Below are positions 1 to 11,560 of a stretch of DNA of 64,000 nucleotides, in pieces. Origin of the DNA: Nemertoderma westbladi. Lineage: Eukaryota > Xenacoelomorpha > Nemertodermatida > Nemertodermatidae. Position numbers and translations under genes: made by a program. A model generated the notes under the pieces. The model was not told the origin of the DNA. It worked only from the letters and a program-made list of their open reading frames with translations, and made no database searches. Location: assembly GCA_032718475.1 (NCBI GenBank), contig JAUCBJ010007926.1:1-64000 (forward strand). Direction: 5' to 3'. Position 1 is the first letter of the stretch; each line of letters starts with the position of its first letter.

Positions 1-1090
1 TTCACCTTCGGGAGTATTAACAGTTCCTTTAGGACGTGGCGCTTTATCTATATAAACAGAGTTATGACTTAAACTACTCACAACGATATGGCTTAATTAT
101 AATTCACATATATGGCGCATTCTTTAGGAATTGCTTCTTTAACAGACTCACTCATACACAATGCTGCACAATACTGCACACTAATCTGCCAATCTTCACT
201 GATTTTAGTCACATATAAAAGGAACACAGACTGACTCATGTAGGGTCTACCAAATAACATTAGATTCACTTCAAACCACTTTAACATAAGTCACAATCGT
301 TATTGATAACCTTTCTCTCTTACCTTCGGTATATCAAGAATATTGGGTTTCGGGGTTATTGATCGTTATTCCAAATATAATAATTCATCAACAAATATAA
401 TGAATAACCGACAACAAATAGCAGTATGCAGTATTCACAGATCAATCGTGCCAGTTTGTTTTGAGTTAAGACAATCAGTCAGTCATCAGGTGCGAGTTAA
501 ATTCGAGTGATATTTATCGAGTTTAAAGTCAGTTAAAGGATATATGTCCTTGTAATTAAACCTACTAGTGTTGAGCTAAAAAGCAGAAAGCACAAAACAC
601 TATAAAGCCGTTCTTTCATGGCTTTGAAAAACTCGTGACTACTGCTCTATACGAGTATACTAACCACTCTTATTCCACGAAGCTCCCGTTCAACACAGAG
701 AAAGAGCAGTGAGATAGGAAATTTTCAGTTCAGTACTCTGTGATAGGTCAAAATCAAAGGCTAACTCAAATTCTATTGGGAGATACAAAAACAAGGCTAT
801 GACGCAACCTCCCTAGGCTTGTTGGCCGATTAAACAGAGCCCAGATGCCTGCGTACAGCAAATCAGCCAATAAGCTGGTAACTTGCACTATTTTTAGCTG
901 TAGATCACTTTGAGAGTATTCTTAGCGACTGGGGGGGAACTGGCCAACAAGGCAAACGAATCAGTTATCCCACAAAAGCTTTTACACCCGGGGTGATTTT
1001 GTAGCCTCTGTAAGTTCATTTTACGTGAAGGTAGTGGGGGGCGCAGGTTCGTAATTGTGTTGGTGCCGTCAGTGTAACCGAAAGTAGAAC
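1..1090. other. No recognisable gene (AT-rich flank)
   Basis: I see only short chance ORFs of up to about 64 codons. There is no coding bias, RNA gene or repeat boundary that I can support. The decayed LINE endonuclease begins at about 1100. Confidence 0.5.
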
Positions 1091-1099
1091 TCGTTGGTG

Positions 1100-2457
1100 T
1101 TTTCTCACCGGGTTTGGATCTACTGCTATCATAGGAGATACATCAGTCTGCTAATGGAGGTGCGTACCTCTGGGTTGTTTATTAGATTAAAACCAATAAT
1201 CATAAGATAGTCTGATAGATCCGAGCCACGAGTACCATGATCTACTCGGCAGTTAAAATCGCCACCAATGGTAATCGTTCTTTGGGGGTCTGTAAAGGTT
1301 AGTGCATACTGTAGTTAACTTCTTCTGTACTGAGTTCTGGGGCGAAATAAAATACAATGATGAAAGCTGCATCTGTTTTTATAACAACAAAGTTTTCATC
1401 TGTAGTCTCCAATGATGGGTTTAAAGTGGGTTTACAGAGAGCTAGTATTGCGCCGTATGGGCGGCCTCTGGGCGGTTTTGTGGCTGGTTGCGGGTAGTAT
1501 TGCCCCGTATGGGCGGCCTCTGGGCGGTTTTGTGGCTGGTTGCGGGTAGTATTCCGCCGTATGGGCGGCCCCTGGGCGGTTTTGTGGCTGGTTGCGGGTA
1601 GTATTCCGCCGTATGGGCGGCCTCTGGGCGGTTTTGTGGCTGGTTGCGGGTAGTATTGCGCCGTATGGGCGGCCTCTGAGCGGTTTTGTGGCTGGTTGCG
1701 GGTAGTATTCCGCCGTATGGGCGGCCTCTGGGCGGTTTTGTGGTTGGTTGCGGGTAGTATTCCGCCGTATGGGCGGCCTCTGGGCGGTTTTGTGGCTGGT
1801 TGCGGGTAGTATTCCGCCGTATGGGCGGCCTCTGGGCGGTTTTGTGGCTGGTTGCGGGTAGTATTCCGCCGTATGGGCGGCCTCTGGGCGGTTTTGTGGC
1901 TGGTTGCGGGTAGTATTGCGCCGTATGGGCGGCCTCTGGGCGGTTTTGTGGCTGGTTGCGGGTAGTATTCCGCCGTATGGGCGGCCTCTGGGCGGTTTTG
2001 TGGCTGGTTGCGGGTAGTATTCCGCCGTATGGGCGGCCTCTGGGCGGTTTTGTGGCTGGTTGCGGGTAGTATTGCGCCGTATGGGCGGCCTCTGGGCGGT
2101 TTTGTGGCTGGTTGCGGGTAGTATTCCGCCGTATGGGCGGCCTCTGGGCGGTTTTGTGGCTGGTTGCGGGTAACAGTAATATAAATCGTCGGGAAGTACT
2201 AAATTGCAGGACAGAGTTTCTGTAAGGAGAATGATGTCAGAGTTTTTAAAAATTTCGTTATCAAAGCCGCCAATGTGTTCAGTTATATATTTAAGACCTT
2301 CAATGTTCCACGATAGCACTGTTAAATCTAGTCAGTCAATATTTTGCGCAGCAGCTAGGAGGTCTCTGGATTCTGAGGCATAACCAGGGCCACGTAAACC
2401 AGTTCGGCGGCGAAGTCCAAAGTTTTCGCGTTCGTTGTTTGTGAGTCTATAGGTCAT
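1100..2457 (-). pseudogene. LINE endonuclease (EEP domain) pseudogene, interrupted by a minisatellite
   Basis: On the minus strand a reading frame opens at an ATG (2455-2457), meets a TGA about 40 codons in, then runs into an apurinic-endonuclease-like start with the residues SWNIEGL followed by a DIILLTETL strand. This is the usual N-terminus of a non-LTR retrotransposon EEP nuclease. Further on, near 1290-1240, a second conserved block reads GGDFNCRVD, the catalytic Asp/Asn strand. Between them the coding sequence is expanded by a 52-bp tandem repeat, and beyond it there are stops and at least one frameshift. No reverse transcriptase follows downstream on this strand. It is a dead 5' fragment; I cannot name the clade. 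A different LINE with its own EEP fragment occurs near 55.85 kb. Confidence 0.7.
1443..2172. repeat. 52-bp minisatellite, ~14 copies, inside LINE endonuclease
   Basis: A GC-rich unit containing GCCGTATGGGCGGCC recurs every 52 bp with few substitutions. Because 52 is not a multiple of 3, the array reads open in all three minus-strand phases and produces a 52-residue peptide period. The unit itself looks like endonuclease coding sequence (the residues ATKPPRGRPYGG fit the conserved GRPxGG region), so it is an internal expansion rather than an unrelated insertion. Confidence 0.9.
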
Positions 2458-2608
2458 CAAATTTATTGTAAATCATTATATTAAAATAAAACAGATCTAT
2501 TTAAATGTTTCATGACAGCGATTTTTAAAAACCTAATTTTATAATACGTTACCAACGTTTTATACGTTTATAATACAACAGCGTCGTAGGGACGGGTAGA
2601 GAAGTAAC

Positions 2609-4753
2609 TTAGGCCCGGTTTCTCAAAACTCACTTCACTTAATTTGGGCACTTAAACTAAGTGTTTTGTTACTAAGTGCCCCCTTAAATTTATATTCAGT
2701 TTCTCAAAAGTTAAATGGCCATTTAAAGTTTCACATTTAAAGGAGAACTTAAGAAACCCTGGGAGGTACCTTATCATGCCACTTAATTCTTAAGTAAATA
2801 AAAAAAATGCAGTTTCCTTTGTGCCGGTAATTTTTATGGCTTTTGTTCCAGTAGTTATAAAGAGGCATTGACGAAAATCGAGAGTAAACATCATCAAACT
2901 CAATCCACTACAAGTCAGATCATGGCGCACATTGACCGTAATTGAAAATAGTGATCTTCAGCGCAAATTTACCGCAAATGAAATAATGCATAGTTTAATG
3001 TTTTGGTTAGAAAACACCGTCACTGTAACCTGCTCCTTTCCCTTAATGTTTTTAATTAAATTAAATTAATTTTCAAACCTACTAAAATTTATTTCATATT
3101 TGCGGTCATTTTGCGCCATTGACTCCTACCCGGTACAAGTAAAGGCCTATAACGATACTGAATTTTAGGGAACAGTTCGGTATTCAGTCGAGTAGTAATG
3201 GTTACCCCATTTCTGCGACAGTTGGACCAACTTCACACCTTAGGTATTACGTAGGTCATTAATTAATTGGTTGATTAAACAATTAATTAATTGTTTAATC
3301 GATCGATTTGTATCAAATAATGTTGCCAAAGGCAATTTAATTTGACACAAATCAATCAGATAGGGACGCGGCTGACTGGAGAACTACGGGTCGATCAACC
3401 TCCTCGGTAAAGTATAGCCTATGCCATAGTAGATGTCTACCAAGTTTCAGCCTAAATGGATTAAAAACAATCAAATGAGATCAGGTTTTCACTTTGAGAC
3501 ATTTCACCCTCTAGCGGCAGACTGGGGAACTTCAGACTACTCTGCGACTCCGTAAAAGATATAGCCTATGATATAGTAGATGCCTACCGAGTTTAAACCT
3601 AAGCGGATTATAAATAACAAAGTTAGAGAAGATGTTAATTTTCAGATAATACGCCCTCTAGCGGCAGACTATGGAACTGCAGACGGCTGGATATAGGTAA
3701 GAGTAATTAGTAATCAGAGGTGTCACGAGAGGGGGGTGGGGCGCTTGGATCCAACTATTATTAAAGCTAATCAATCTAAGCTTGGTTAAAGCTAATTGGG
3801 GGTCAAAGGTCAATGATAAAGCTGTCTGGATATAGATAAGAGTAATTAGTTATAAGGAAGGGAGCTGTATACCCTATGGCTAAGTATAAATTCGTGGCAG
3901 CCCCATGTTGGTATACAGTATAACTCAACATATTGTATTATTGTTCCTATTGTATTGTATATTTTATCTACTGTACCTATTGTACAATCTATTCATCGCG
4001 CGTCCCTATCTGATTGATTTGTGTCAAATTAAATTGCCTTTGGCAACATTATTTGATACAAATCAATCGATTAAATAATTAATTAATTGTTTAATCCACC
4101 AATTAATTAATTGTTTAATTAATTAATGACCTACGTAACACCAAAGGTGTGAAGTTGGTCCAACTGTCGCAGAAATGGGGTAACCATTACTACTCAGTCG
4201 CATCTTTATAACATAAATCATTGTTACCAGGCTGTATTGTAGAGTTCTAGAACAAAATATAATTATACACTATTCTAGAACATAAATAAAATAAAAAAAT
4301 ATAGTGCTCTAGAACATATAGCTAGTCATTTTTCATATATAAAATGGCTAGTAATTAAGGCTTGGTCTAGCTAGCTAAAATTATTTTATTATTTAATTAT
4401 TATTATTATTTAAATTATTCATTATTATTTAATGTCTTGGGTCTTTGTTCTGTTTACACCCTTTTGATCAGACGTAATAAAATTAAATTGAATTGATCTT
4501 CCATTCACATATGAACATATTTAACTGATTGAACTGTTAGCTACCTGTCCGCTTACTACTGAACTTAACTTTCAGTTTAGGAGAAATTTTACCTTAAATT
4601 ACTAAAGTGGCCACTTAGTTAAGTGCTCGTTATGTTTTTATGACAAACAACACTTAACTTAAACTAAGTGGCCATTTAATAAAGTGGGCATTTAAAATGT
4701 TTAAATAGCCATTTTAGGATAAGTGGGCACTTAGTTTGAGAAACCGGGCCTAA
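2609..4753. mobile_element. DNA transposon-like element with short TIRs (host of nested element)
   Basis: The ends are inverted copies: TTAGGCCCGGTTTCTCAAA at 2609-2627 and its reverse complement at 4735-4753. Both subterminal regions are rich in AAGTG/CACTT words in opposite orientation (for example near 2640-2670 and 4600-4730), typical of transposase-binding repeats. There is no transposase ORF. The target duplication is ambiguous (TA or TTA/TAA). About 1.0 kb of the length is a separate element nested at 3191-4194, so the original insertion was about 1.1 kb and non-autonomous. Confidence 0.6.
3191..4194. mobile_element. 1,004-bp non-autonomous element, probable Polinton-type MITE
   Basis: The element starts AGTAGTAATGGTTACC and ends with the reverse complement. 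It has imperfect TIRs of about 180 bp (3191-3370 against ~4000-4194) and is flanked by the perfect 6-bp duplication CAGTCG at 3185-3190 and 4195-4200. A 6-bp duplication is the hallmark of Maverick/Polinton integration, and the first six bases are identical to those of the full Polinton at 34518. There is no ORF. The interior carries two units of the ~140-bp repeat that is also tandem at 5180-5860. I infer mobilisation in trans by a Polinton integrase; another integrase with a 6-bp stagger is possible. Confidence 0.65.
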
Positions 4754-5179
4754 CGTTTTAAGTTGAGTGATGGAGTTTCGGTTCGTAGTTACTGGCCAAT
4801 TCAATGTTAATCGAAATTCTTATACCAATTCAACAATTTTAGGAAGTCACAGTACGCAAAGTAGAGAAAGTGCTGTAGATCGCAGTGAAAGTAATACTAG
4901 GCGAATACGGTTGGTACGTCGTGTAAGGAAACGATTTCGAAAATTATCTGCAACGAGCTCTGAGACAAGTTACTGCTCAAACAGGTAAGTGTTATTTCAT
5001 ACATAATAATCGAGATAAAATAATAATAATTATTAAAATAACTAGAAAGCCTGTGGCCCTTCATGTCACAGCTTTCTAGTGCATGAGCGAGCAGATGATA
5101 TTTTAATATGTGAGGAGAAGTGTGTAACAGATAGGAGAAATGCATACGGAACATACCGTCATAAAATAAAACGCCGCCC

Positions 5180-5860
5180 CCATAGGGGATTTACTGTCAA
5201 GTTTCAACTTAAGCAGATTGCAAATTACAAAATTTCGAGAAAATGTTCACTTTCAGACATTTCGTTCTCTAGCGGTAAACAGGGGAACTGTTAGACGACT
5301 CTGCCACTATTTAAAGAAACAGCCTATGCCATAGTAGTCACCAAGTTTCAGTCTAAATGGATTGTTAATAACAAAGTGGAGAAGATGTTCGCTTTCAGAC
5401 ATTTCGCCCTTTAGCGGAAGACTGGGGAACTGTATATGACTCAACGTACCCGTAAAGATTGAGCTTCTGCTGTAGTAGACACCTGCCTGGTTTAAACTTA
5501 AAAGGATTAAAAACAACCAAGTGAGTTCAAGTTTTCTCTATCAGACAATTAGCCCTCTAGCGGCAGACGGGGAACTGTAGACATCTCTGCGACTCCGTAA
5601 AGATACAGCCTATGCTGTAGTTGACGCCTACGAAGTTTCGGTCCAAACTGATTGTAAACAAAGTTGAAGAATATGTTCACTTCCAGACATTTTGCCCTCT
5701 AGCGGTAGACTGGGGAATTGTAGACGACACTGTGACTCCGTAAAGAAACAGCCTATGCTGTAGTAGATAGCTACCAAAGCATTAAAAACAACCAAATGAG
5801 ATAAGGATTTCACTATCCGACAATTCGCCCTCTAGCGGCGGACGGGGAACTTCAGACGGC
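5180..5860. repeat. ~140-bp tandem repeat, about 5 units
   Basis: Units share a segment reading like ACTTTCAGACATTTCGCCC followed by TCTAGCGGCAGACTGGGGAA, with that block starting at 5264, 5406, 5552, 5694 and 5827 (steps of 142, 146, 142 and 133 bp). Two more units lie inside the nested element at 3377-3690, and two inverted units lie at about 17440-17700. Each unit holds the word CCCTCTAGCGGC or a close variant, whose reverse complement fits the CTCF core consensus. Confidence 0.8.
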
Positions 5861-6287
5861 TCTGAGTATTACGTTGCAACGAGTTTGGGTGAGACCTTTC
5901 TAACAAGCTATAGTAATCAAGATTTCATTGAGATGGGTTTGATTGTATAGCCGATGGAGACAAGGGGGAGACTGGACGCAAATCCAATTTTAACTAAAAC
6001 AATAAACTAACACAATAGAACAGGTTACATTAATCAGCTGTTGTTTGCGTCGAATTTCCCCTGGAGAGGGATTAATTTTTATTGCGTCTAAAGTCACCAC
6101 TATATGAGCCGATACAAAACACACACACAGACCAGACAGACAATAATTGATATTTATATTTATTAGATTTTAGATGTATAATATTAGATGAAATAATAAT
6201 ACAGTAAGTAGGCCTACAGAAATAATCACTTTTAATATTCAGAACAGTAAAAAGAATTAAAAAAACTAAAATGTTATAAACCATAAA

Positions 6288-7176
6288 ATGTGGACCCTTT
6301 GTCCTAGTGGACCCTTTGACCTAGTGGACCCATTTTCCTAGTGGACCCTTTGACCTAGTGAACCCTTTGTTCAAGTGGACCCTTTGACCTAGTGGACCCA
6401 TTGTCCTGGTGGACCGTTTGACCTAGTGGACCCTTTGTTCAAGTGGACCCTTTGTCCCAGTGAACCCTTTGTCCCAGTGGACCCTTTGACCTAGTGGACC
6501 CATTGTCCTGGTGGACCGTTTGACCTAGTGGACCCTTTGTCCTAGTGGACCCATTGTCCTGGTGCACCCATTGTCGTAGTGGACCCTTTCACCTAGTGGA
6601 CCCTTTGACCTAGTGAACCCTTTGACCTAGTGGACCCTTTGTTCTAGTGGACCCTCTGACTTAGTGGACCCTTTGTCCCAGTGAACCCTATGCCCTAGTG
6701 GACCCTTTGACCTAGTGGACCCTTTCACCTAGTGGACCCTTTCACCTAGTGAATCCGTTGACATAGTGGACCCTTTGACCTAGTGGACCCTTTCAACTAG
6801 TGGACCCTTTGACATAGTGGACCCTTTGACCTAGTGGACCCTTTGACCTAGTGGACCCTTTGTCCTAGTGGACCCTTTGACCGAATGGACCCTTTGACCT
6901 AGTGGACCCTTTGTCCTAGTGGACCCTTTGTCCTAGTGGACCCTTTGACCTCGCGGACCCTTTGTTCTAGTCGACCCTTTGTCTTAGTTGACCCTTTGAC
7001 CTAGTGGACCCTTTGTTCTAGTGGACCCATTGACCTAGTGGACCCTTTGCCCTAGTGGACCCTTTGACCTAGTGGACCCTTTCACCTAGTGGACCCTTTC
7101 ACCTAGTGGACTCATTGCTCTAGTGGACCCTTTGACCTAGTGGACCCTTTGTCCTAGAGGACCCTTTGACCTAATG
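6288..7176. repeat. 17-bp minisatellite (left block, ~52 units)
   Basis: The unit GACCTAGTGGACCCTTT recurs with scattered substitutions (GTCC, GTTC and CACC variants). The array continues at 9331-9575 beyond a LINE insertion. It has no coding content. Confidence 0.95.
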
Positions 7177-9288
7177 ACTGGTCCTCTCTGTTGCAACAGC
7201 CAAGTGTGAGATCCAGCTTCACACTACAGCTGAGCAACAGGTATGAGGCTCTTGCCTCTGAGGCGGCAGATCACAGATCACTGTGAGGGCTATACTGCCT
7301 TTACAGAAGCAGTTAAGTTAGCAGCTGCAGAAACAGTTCCTGTATACCCTCGAAACAGGAAAAGGGCCCCCTGGACTGACAACAAAATTCAGAAGTGCCG
7401 AAATGACCTTCATAAGGCGCAGAAAGAGTCCCGACTAAAACAGACTACAGCGGCCAAGAATGCAGTTAAGGCTGCATCTAGGTCGCTGAACAGGCAGTAC
7501 TCTGCTAATCTACAGGAGCTAATAAACCAACAGGTTGATGCCATCAATGATGCTGACGACAGCAGGCAATCATCCCAGGCATGGAAATCGATCAATCTGC
7601 TTACTGGGCGGAAATGCCAACCAACCACCAAGGTTAAGGCTGAATCACCAGCCGATCGCCTCAATGGTTGGAAAGCCCACTTTGAAAAGCTCCTCAATAA
7701 TGACAGGGTATTGCCTGATAACTTTATAGAAGTAAAAGTGTCTGAGTCTGTACTCCCAGATATTCCCATTGGCGATAGCATTAAGACCAATCGTGCCAGT
7801 GGAGTAGATGGTGTTCCCCCTGAGGTCTTTAAAATACCTGAGTGTTTAAAGCTCATCTATCCCATCATAGTAGACATGTACCGAACAACAAGAGTCCCAC
7901 AAGAAATGAAAACAAATAAGTTGGTGCCAGTTCCCAAGAAGGGCAACCTAACACTCTATGGTTCTTTTCGGGGAATCTCATTGATCTCGATTGCTGCAAA
8001 GCTATACAATAGGATTCTATTAAATCGCATCAGGGATCCCATTGAGAGACTGCTCCGTGGAAATCAGAATGGGTTCCGTAAAGGTCGTGGGACCATGGAG
8101 CCCATTTTGGCACTTAGAAGGGTAATTGAAGAGTTATCAAAAAAGAAAGACAGGCATCTGGCTGTTATCTTTGTTGACTTCTTCAAGGCCTTTGATTCAG
8201 TCTCTCGCTCACGTATGTTCAGCATACTTTCATTATATGGGATTCCTGATGAAATTATTGCAGCAATCAGATCAGTATACGATGGTTCGACAACATTTGT
8301 GTCTACTGTTGACGGTGACACAGAACCATTTGAAGTGTTATGGGGTGTCCTCCAAGGAGACACACTTGCACCATTCTTGTTCATTATTGTGGTTGACTAT
8401 GTTCTACGCATGTCCTTAGATCATTATAATGATGATGGGGTGATGATAACTCCACCTACTGGCTCCAGAAGTCGAGGAAATCCTGCCAAGTACCTAACTG
8501 ATCTAGACTTTGCTGATGACTTAGGAGTACTCTCAGAATCATTAGAGGGAGTCCAACGGCTCCTCAGCTCATTAGAACATGCTGCTTCTAGTGTTGGTCT
8601 TTTTATTAACTCCAGAAAGACCAAAATTCTGACAGTTAACTTTGAAAGTCCTCAGCAAGTCTCTGATCGGATGAGCATAAGCTCAAAGGATGGTATGCTT
8701 GAGCATGTGGACGACTTCTGTTACCTGGGATCATGGATCCGGAAGTCAGGTGAGGACCTTCGAATACGTAAGGGAAAGGCATGGGCAGCCTTGAATAGGC
8801 TTTCCAGGATTTGGAAGTCACCGAGAATTAATCGGAAACTTAAGGTCCGATTATTTAGAGCAGCAGTAGTTCCAGTACTCCTCTACGGGAGTCCATGCTG
8901 GGCTCTAACTGCTGAGGACACCAAATCTCTGGATGGCACATTCACAAGAATGCTACGCCGGGTTCATTGTGTCAAGTACAATGCACACATCTCCAACCAG
9001 TCACTATATAACATTGGAGGTGTCTCATTGGTTCCCCCAAGCTTGACACTAGAACAAAATCGCCTCCGCTTTGCAGGACATTGCTTTCGCCGTGAGGACC
9101 AGCCAGTGCATAATCTTGTACTTTGGCAGCCTCATGGAGTGAATAAGCATGGTGGACAGCCCATGACTTTCTTGAGACGCATCTTAAAGGACACTGGCCT
9201 TAAAGATGCAGATGATCTAGCCAATGTCATGGGTAATAGGGAGTTGTGGCGGTGCAATTTTGTTGACAACCCGGCACAGCATTCTTAA
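7177..9288 (+). pseudogene. LINE reverse transcriptase, 5'-truncated copy
   Basis: From about 7270 to the stop at 9288 the frame encodes the linker, the whole RT and the C-terminal domain of an RTE-like polymerase. RT palm motifs are visible in order: VDFFKAFDSV (motif A), QGDTLAPFLF (motif B region) and LDFADDLGVL (motif C, FADD). A 7-bp tandem duplication near 7262-7275 breaks the frame upstream, so the first ~11 codons of the long ORF beginning at 7243 are out of phase and not LINE sequence. Relative to the full copy it also lacks 33 bp (11 codons) near 7773, in frame. With no endonuclease and no promoter it cannot mobilise by itself. Confidence 0.85.
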
Positions 9289-9330
9289 AAATGCAGCTGC
9301 AATGCAGCATGCCGATCCTAGTAGTAGTAG
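7177..9330 (+). mobile_element. 5'-truncated RTE-like LINE inserted in the 17-bp minisatellite
   Basis: This is the 3' 2.15 kb of the same family as the full-length copy at 59974-63554; it begins at the position matching 61379 there. It is bounded by an 11-bp duplication, TTGACCTAATG, at 7166-7176 and 9331-9341, both inside the minisatellite. The 3' end lacks poly(A) and finishes in TAG repeats after GCATGCCGATCC, as expected for RTE-like LINEs. Target and insert are therefore clearly delimited. Confidence 0.9.
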
Positions 9331-9575
9331 TTGACCTAATGGACCCTTTGTTCTAGTGGACCCTTTGTCTTAGTCGACCCTTTGACCTAGTGGACCCTTT
9401 GTTCTAGTGGACCCATTGACCTAGTGGACCCTTTGTCCTAGTGGACCCTTTGACCTAGTGGACTCTTTCACCTAGTGGACCCTTTCACCTAGTGGACTCA
9501 TTGCCCTAGTGGACCCTTTGACCTAGTGGACCCTTTGTTCTAGTGATCCCTTTGACCTAGTGGACCCATTGTCCT
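9331..9575. repeat. 17-bp minisatellite (right block, ~14 units)
   Basis: Same unit and orientation as the block at 6288-7176. The two blocks were one array before the LINE insertion. Confidence 0.93.
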
Positions 9576-9599
9576 AATGGAGCCGTATAAAGCGCCCAA

Positions 9600-11050
9600 T
9601 CTCCATTGTAGTTTCGATTTTGTTTTTTAGAACTCTAAATCGGAACCATAACGTATATTATATTGGCGATAAAAAAATATTTAGAAAATCGCCAAACGGA
9701 TCCAGCACTATATCACCAAGGGTTACAAACTCAGATTCAGACATTGTTGATCATCACTGTTGTCCATCAGTAGAAACAGTGGCAAATGAAGTTTCTAGAA
9801 AAGCCCGCTTCCCTTCTTCCCTACGTTCAGGTTAGTGTTTATAATTAATTATATTGATGCAACAGTATAGCCTACAGTATAAAAAATTCGACCTTCGTGA
9901 TATAGCAGCCTACTGCAGATTTGATTTATGTTGCATAATCTGCTCACTAGAAGAGCAGAATATGTCTAGGTTTGTACTGTTAATAAATCCACAAATATAC
10001 TACAGTAATAATATATCCGCGCAATTATCCTTATCGGCAATATCAAAACCCGACGTATTCTTATCACAAACCAAGCCGACCACAAGTTAACCAAAACAAT
10101 AACCTGTTTCGACTTCCTAAGTTTCAAAACGAGTGCAGGTAATCATAAACACTCAGTCTGTCTGCTAACTGGTAAGGACGATGTAGGTCGCTAGGCAATC
10201 GAATATTTGTTTGGAGAATATTTGAATTAGATCAAATTAATGCGTGCGGTATATCTGGGTCTGGATGAAGGGATATTAGTTATGCATGTACTGACTTTAA
10301 GTCAGTGAGTTTACTGCCTGTTGTACTGTACTTCCGACGGTCTATAAACTGGCAAATCTCCGCCCCCCCCCCCCCCCCCCCCCCTCTCTCTTTTACGGAC
10401 AACTGCCTAACGTCGAATAGTCTTTATAATTATTTTCAAATACAACAATCTAGCCTATTCTCCGCTATGCAGCTTACTGTTACTGACTCACATTAATTGT
10501 ATGGGGCTACGCTAAATTAATTTATACAGATTGCTAACTAATTTAATTTGTATTCCAGAATTCGTAATACTAACTATAGTTACGCTACTGATTTACATAG
10601 AATTAGCCTAATATACTGTATTAATTTGCCCTAATTACTATTCAAACAAGATTCCAATTGATCGAGAAATAGAAAACAGTCAAGAAATAGCGATTAGCGC
10701 CAGTCTTGCAACATTATAACAAATAATACAGAATTTGCCCAACAATACACGTTCGTGGGGCCATCGCGCAGGACGAGGCTCAGTTATCAGATACGAATTA
10801 AAATTGAGCAATTCTATCCCAAAATCGGTACTTAAGAAATTTAAATAAATAAATAAGAAATTTAACCAAACCCCTATAAGAATAAATCAAAGAAGAAAGG
10901 AAAGTTCCCCTTACCTTATGCCGATAGTATTGATACTGAAATATTAATTTATCATGTTAATGCCTCAACGAAATTTATTTAGCTAATATCTAAAGAATCA
11001 CCATTAAATTCAGCCAATCAGTGTGCTAGATAGAGCAAGCTCAGTGGGTG
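9600..11050. other. Intergenic, no recognised gene; poly(C) tract
   Basis: AT-rich sequence with only short ORFs (78 codons or fewer) and no family resemblance. A run of about 22 C residues lies at 10363-10384, followed by CT repeats. Confidence 0.5.
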
Positions 11051-11062
11051 GATGATTGGAAT

Positions 11063-11560
11063 GTGGGGCGAGCGACGAAAGTAAGCGAGCTTAGCATACA
11101 GGTACCACTAACTCAATCGGTGTGTCTGTTGGTCTGTTGATCTGTTGTGGGGCGAGCGACGAAAGTAAGCGAGCTTAGCATACAGGTACCACTAACTCAA
11201 TCGGTGTGTCTCTTGTTCTGTTGTGGGGCGAGCGACGAAAGTAAGCGAGCTTAGCATACAGGTACCACTAACTCAATCGGTGTGTCTGTTGCTCTGTTGT
11301 TCTGTTGTTCCGTTGTTCCGTTGTTTCGTTGTTCCGTTGTTCCGTTGTTCCGTTGTTTCGTTGTTCCGTTGTTCCTTTGTTCCGTTGTTCCGTTGTTCCG
11401 TTGTTCTGTTGTACTGTTGTTCTGTTGTGTCCAATTTTAAACGTTAATAACTCAGCCAAATCTCGATAAAATATATATTCAAACTTGGTACATATGTAGT
11501 CTGGCAAAAGTTTAGAAATTTTCCAAGTTGAATTTGCGTGGGGTCTTCGTACAGCATCTG
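11063..11560. repeat. Dispersed repeat with internal 76-84-bp tandem and 8-bp microsatellite
   Basis: The block GTGGGGCGAGCGACGAAAG...CTTAGCAT occurs at 11063, 11147 and 11223. It is followed by an 8-bp microsatellite (TTCCGTTG variants, ~11290-11437) and then a conserved trailer with AACTTGGTACATA. Related copies with the same order (GGGGCGAG...GAGCC, a tetranucleotide-like tract, then a TTTGAACG trailer) lie at ~12038 and 16657-16910, so this is an interspersed family, not a gene. Confidence 0.7.

Noticed and set aside
2609-4753. piggyBac assignment of the outer inverted-repeat element
   Set aside because: No TTAA at either junction and no transposase.
7243-7275. N-terminus of the long ORF starting at 7243
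   Set aside because: Out of phase with the LINE polymerase because of a 7-bp tandem duplication; not real LINE protein sequence.
11223-11507. Repetitive ORFs over the TTCCGTTG tract
   Set aside because: Translation of an 8-bp microsatellite in both directions.
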